From: an uncultured Eubacteriales bacterium
GTDB lineage: Bacteria; Bacillota; Clostridia; Oscillospirales; UBA644
Assembly: GCA_934481505.1 (NCBI GenBank)
Contig: CAKSPP010000085.1
Coordinates: 1 to 6,220, forward strand
Direction: 5' to 3'
DNA length: 6,220 bases
In this document: piece by piece, positions 6,052 through 6,220 of the stretch
Layout of the letters: each line of letters starts with the position of its first letter
Position numbering within the stretch: the stretch's first letter is position 1
Made by a program: the position numbers and the translations under genes
Notes under the pieces: generated by a model
What the model was told of the DNA's origin: nothing
What the model saw: only the letters and a program-made list of their open reading frames with translations
Databases searched by the model: none

Positions 6052-6136
6052 GCAAGAGTGGCGGAACCGGCAGACGCGCACGTTTGAGGGGCGTGTGATT
6101 AATTTCGTGGGAGTTCAAGTCTCCTCTCTTGCACCA
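6052..6136 (+). tRNA. tRNA-Leu (anticodon GAG)
   Basis: The cloverleaf can be drawn by hand. The acceptor stem is GCAAGAG (6052-6058) with CTCTTGC (6126-6132), a perfect 7 bp. T8-G9 are followed by D-stem GCG (6061-6063) with CGC (6075-6077) around a GG-containing loop. The anticodon stem is 6079-6083 with 6091-6095, including one T-G pair, and the 7-nt loop 6084-6090 carries GAG at 6086-6088. A class II variable arm of 13 nt spans 6096-6108. The T stem is 6109-6113 with 6121-6125 around loop TTCAAGT. The discriminator is A6133, as expected for leucine, and CCA is encoded at 6134-6136. It reads CUC and CUU codons. It has its own promoter and terminator, so it is a single-gene unit divergent from the yicC operon. 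Confidence 0.97.
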
Positions 6137-6180
6137 AAAATCGACAAGTCTCGTAAGAGATTTGTCGATTTTTACTTTTT
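6136..6180 (+). terminator. Rho-independent terminator of tRNA-Leu, possibly bidirectional
   Basis: Arms 6136-6152 and 6157-6173 can form up to 17 bp with one G-T pair around a GTAA (GNRA type) loop at 6153-6156. The stem's core is TCGACAAGTCTC with its partner, and the downstream side gives T-runs at 6169-6173 and 6176-6180. The 5' arm starts with an A-run that reaches the last A of the tRNA CCA. Because A-run and T-run are symmetrical, transcripts arriving from the right on the minus strand could also terminate here. Confidence 0.9.
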
Positions 6181-6210
6181 CATTTTTCACTATTCACTCT
6201 TACTTATTTC
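6176..6210. repeat. AT-rich irregular 7-nt reiteration downstream of the tRNA terminator
   Basis: Reading the plus strand, TTTTTCA (6176-6182) is repeated exactly at 6183-6189. It is followed by the related CTATTCA (6190-6196) and a decayed CTCTTAC (6197-6203). No gene is evident to the window end at 6220. Similar T/C-rich degenerate tracts are common in clostridial intergenic DNA as far as I recall, but a repeat family cannot be assigned from one copy. Confidence 0.4.
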
Positions 6211-6220
6211 CGGAGCAATT

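Noticed and set aside
5909..6190. Minus-strand open frame of 93 codons across the tRNA gene, with a 'KRARLPVPPL' stretch
   Set aside because: It is the antisense reading of tRNA-Leu, a well-known false protein family seen opposite leucine tRNAs. It also spans two promoters and the terminator.
1..6220. Mobile element, CRISPR array, toxin-antitoxin or defence system
   Set aside because: No transposase, integrase, direct-repeat array or att-like duplication was seen. Almost all bases are accounted for by housekeeping genes, and the tRNA 3' end shows no integration scar within the window.

Overview
The window looks like chromosomal core-genome DNA from a moderate-GC Firmicute, most likely class Clostridia. 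Three things point there: the conserved order yicC-remA-gmk-rpoZ-priA-def-fmt-rlmN, the presence of RemA (a Firmicutes-type matrix regulator), and strong AGGAG/GGAGG-type Shine-Dalgarno sites. No finer taxonomic call can be made from the sequence alone.

Layout. From about 5906 down to 1, everything is one densely packed minus-strand operon. In transcription order it holds yicC (YicC-family endoribonuclease), remA, gmk (guanylate kinase), rpoZ (RNA polymerase omega), priA (replication-restart helicase), def (peptide deformylase), fmt (Met-tRNA formyltransferase) and the first 70 codons of rlmN (23S rRNA/tRNA m2A methyltransferase), which runs off the left edge. Adjacent genes overlap by 4-8 nt or are separated by only 8-25 nt, and I see no internal terminator. 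A consensus sigma-A promoter (TTGACA-17 bp-TATAAT) lies about 65 nt upstream of yicC.

The region from 5848 to 6051 is a roughly 200-bp divergent intergenic space. It holds the operon promoter and leader on the minus strand, and on the plus strand a second consensus promoter with an extended -10. The second promoter drives a tRNA-Leu(GAG) gene at 6052-6136 with an encoded CCA. The tRNA is followed at once by a strong hairpin terminator with a GUAA loop and T-runs. The last 47 bases are AT-rich, contain an irregular 7-nt reiteration, and show no gene.

How the genes fit together. The set is informational housekeeping: GMP phosphorylation, RNA polymerase assembly, replication restart, formyl-Met initiation and its removal (fmt and def, translationally coupled by ATGA), and ribosome/tRNA methylation. 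Compared with the classic Bacillus order, coaBC is missing between rpoZ and priA, and rsmB is missing between fmt and rlmN. I found no mobile element, CRISPR array, defence locus or other previously undescribed system. The findings below are modest regulatory and organisational observations.
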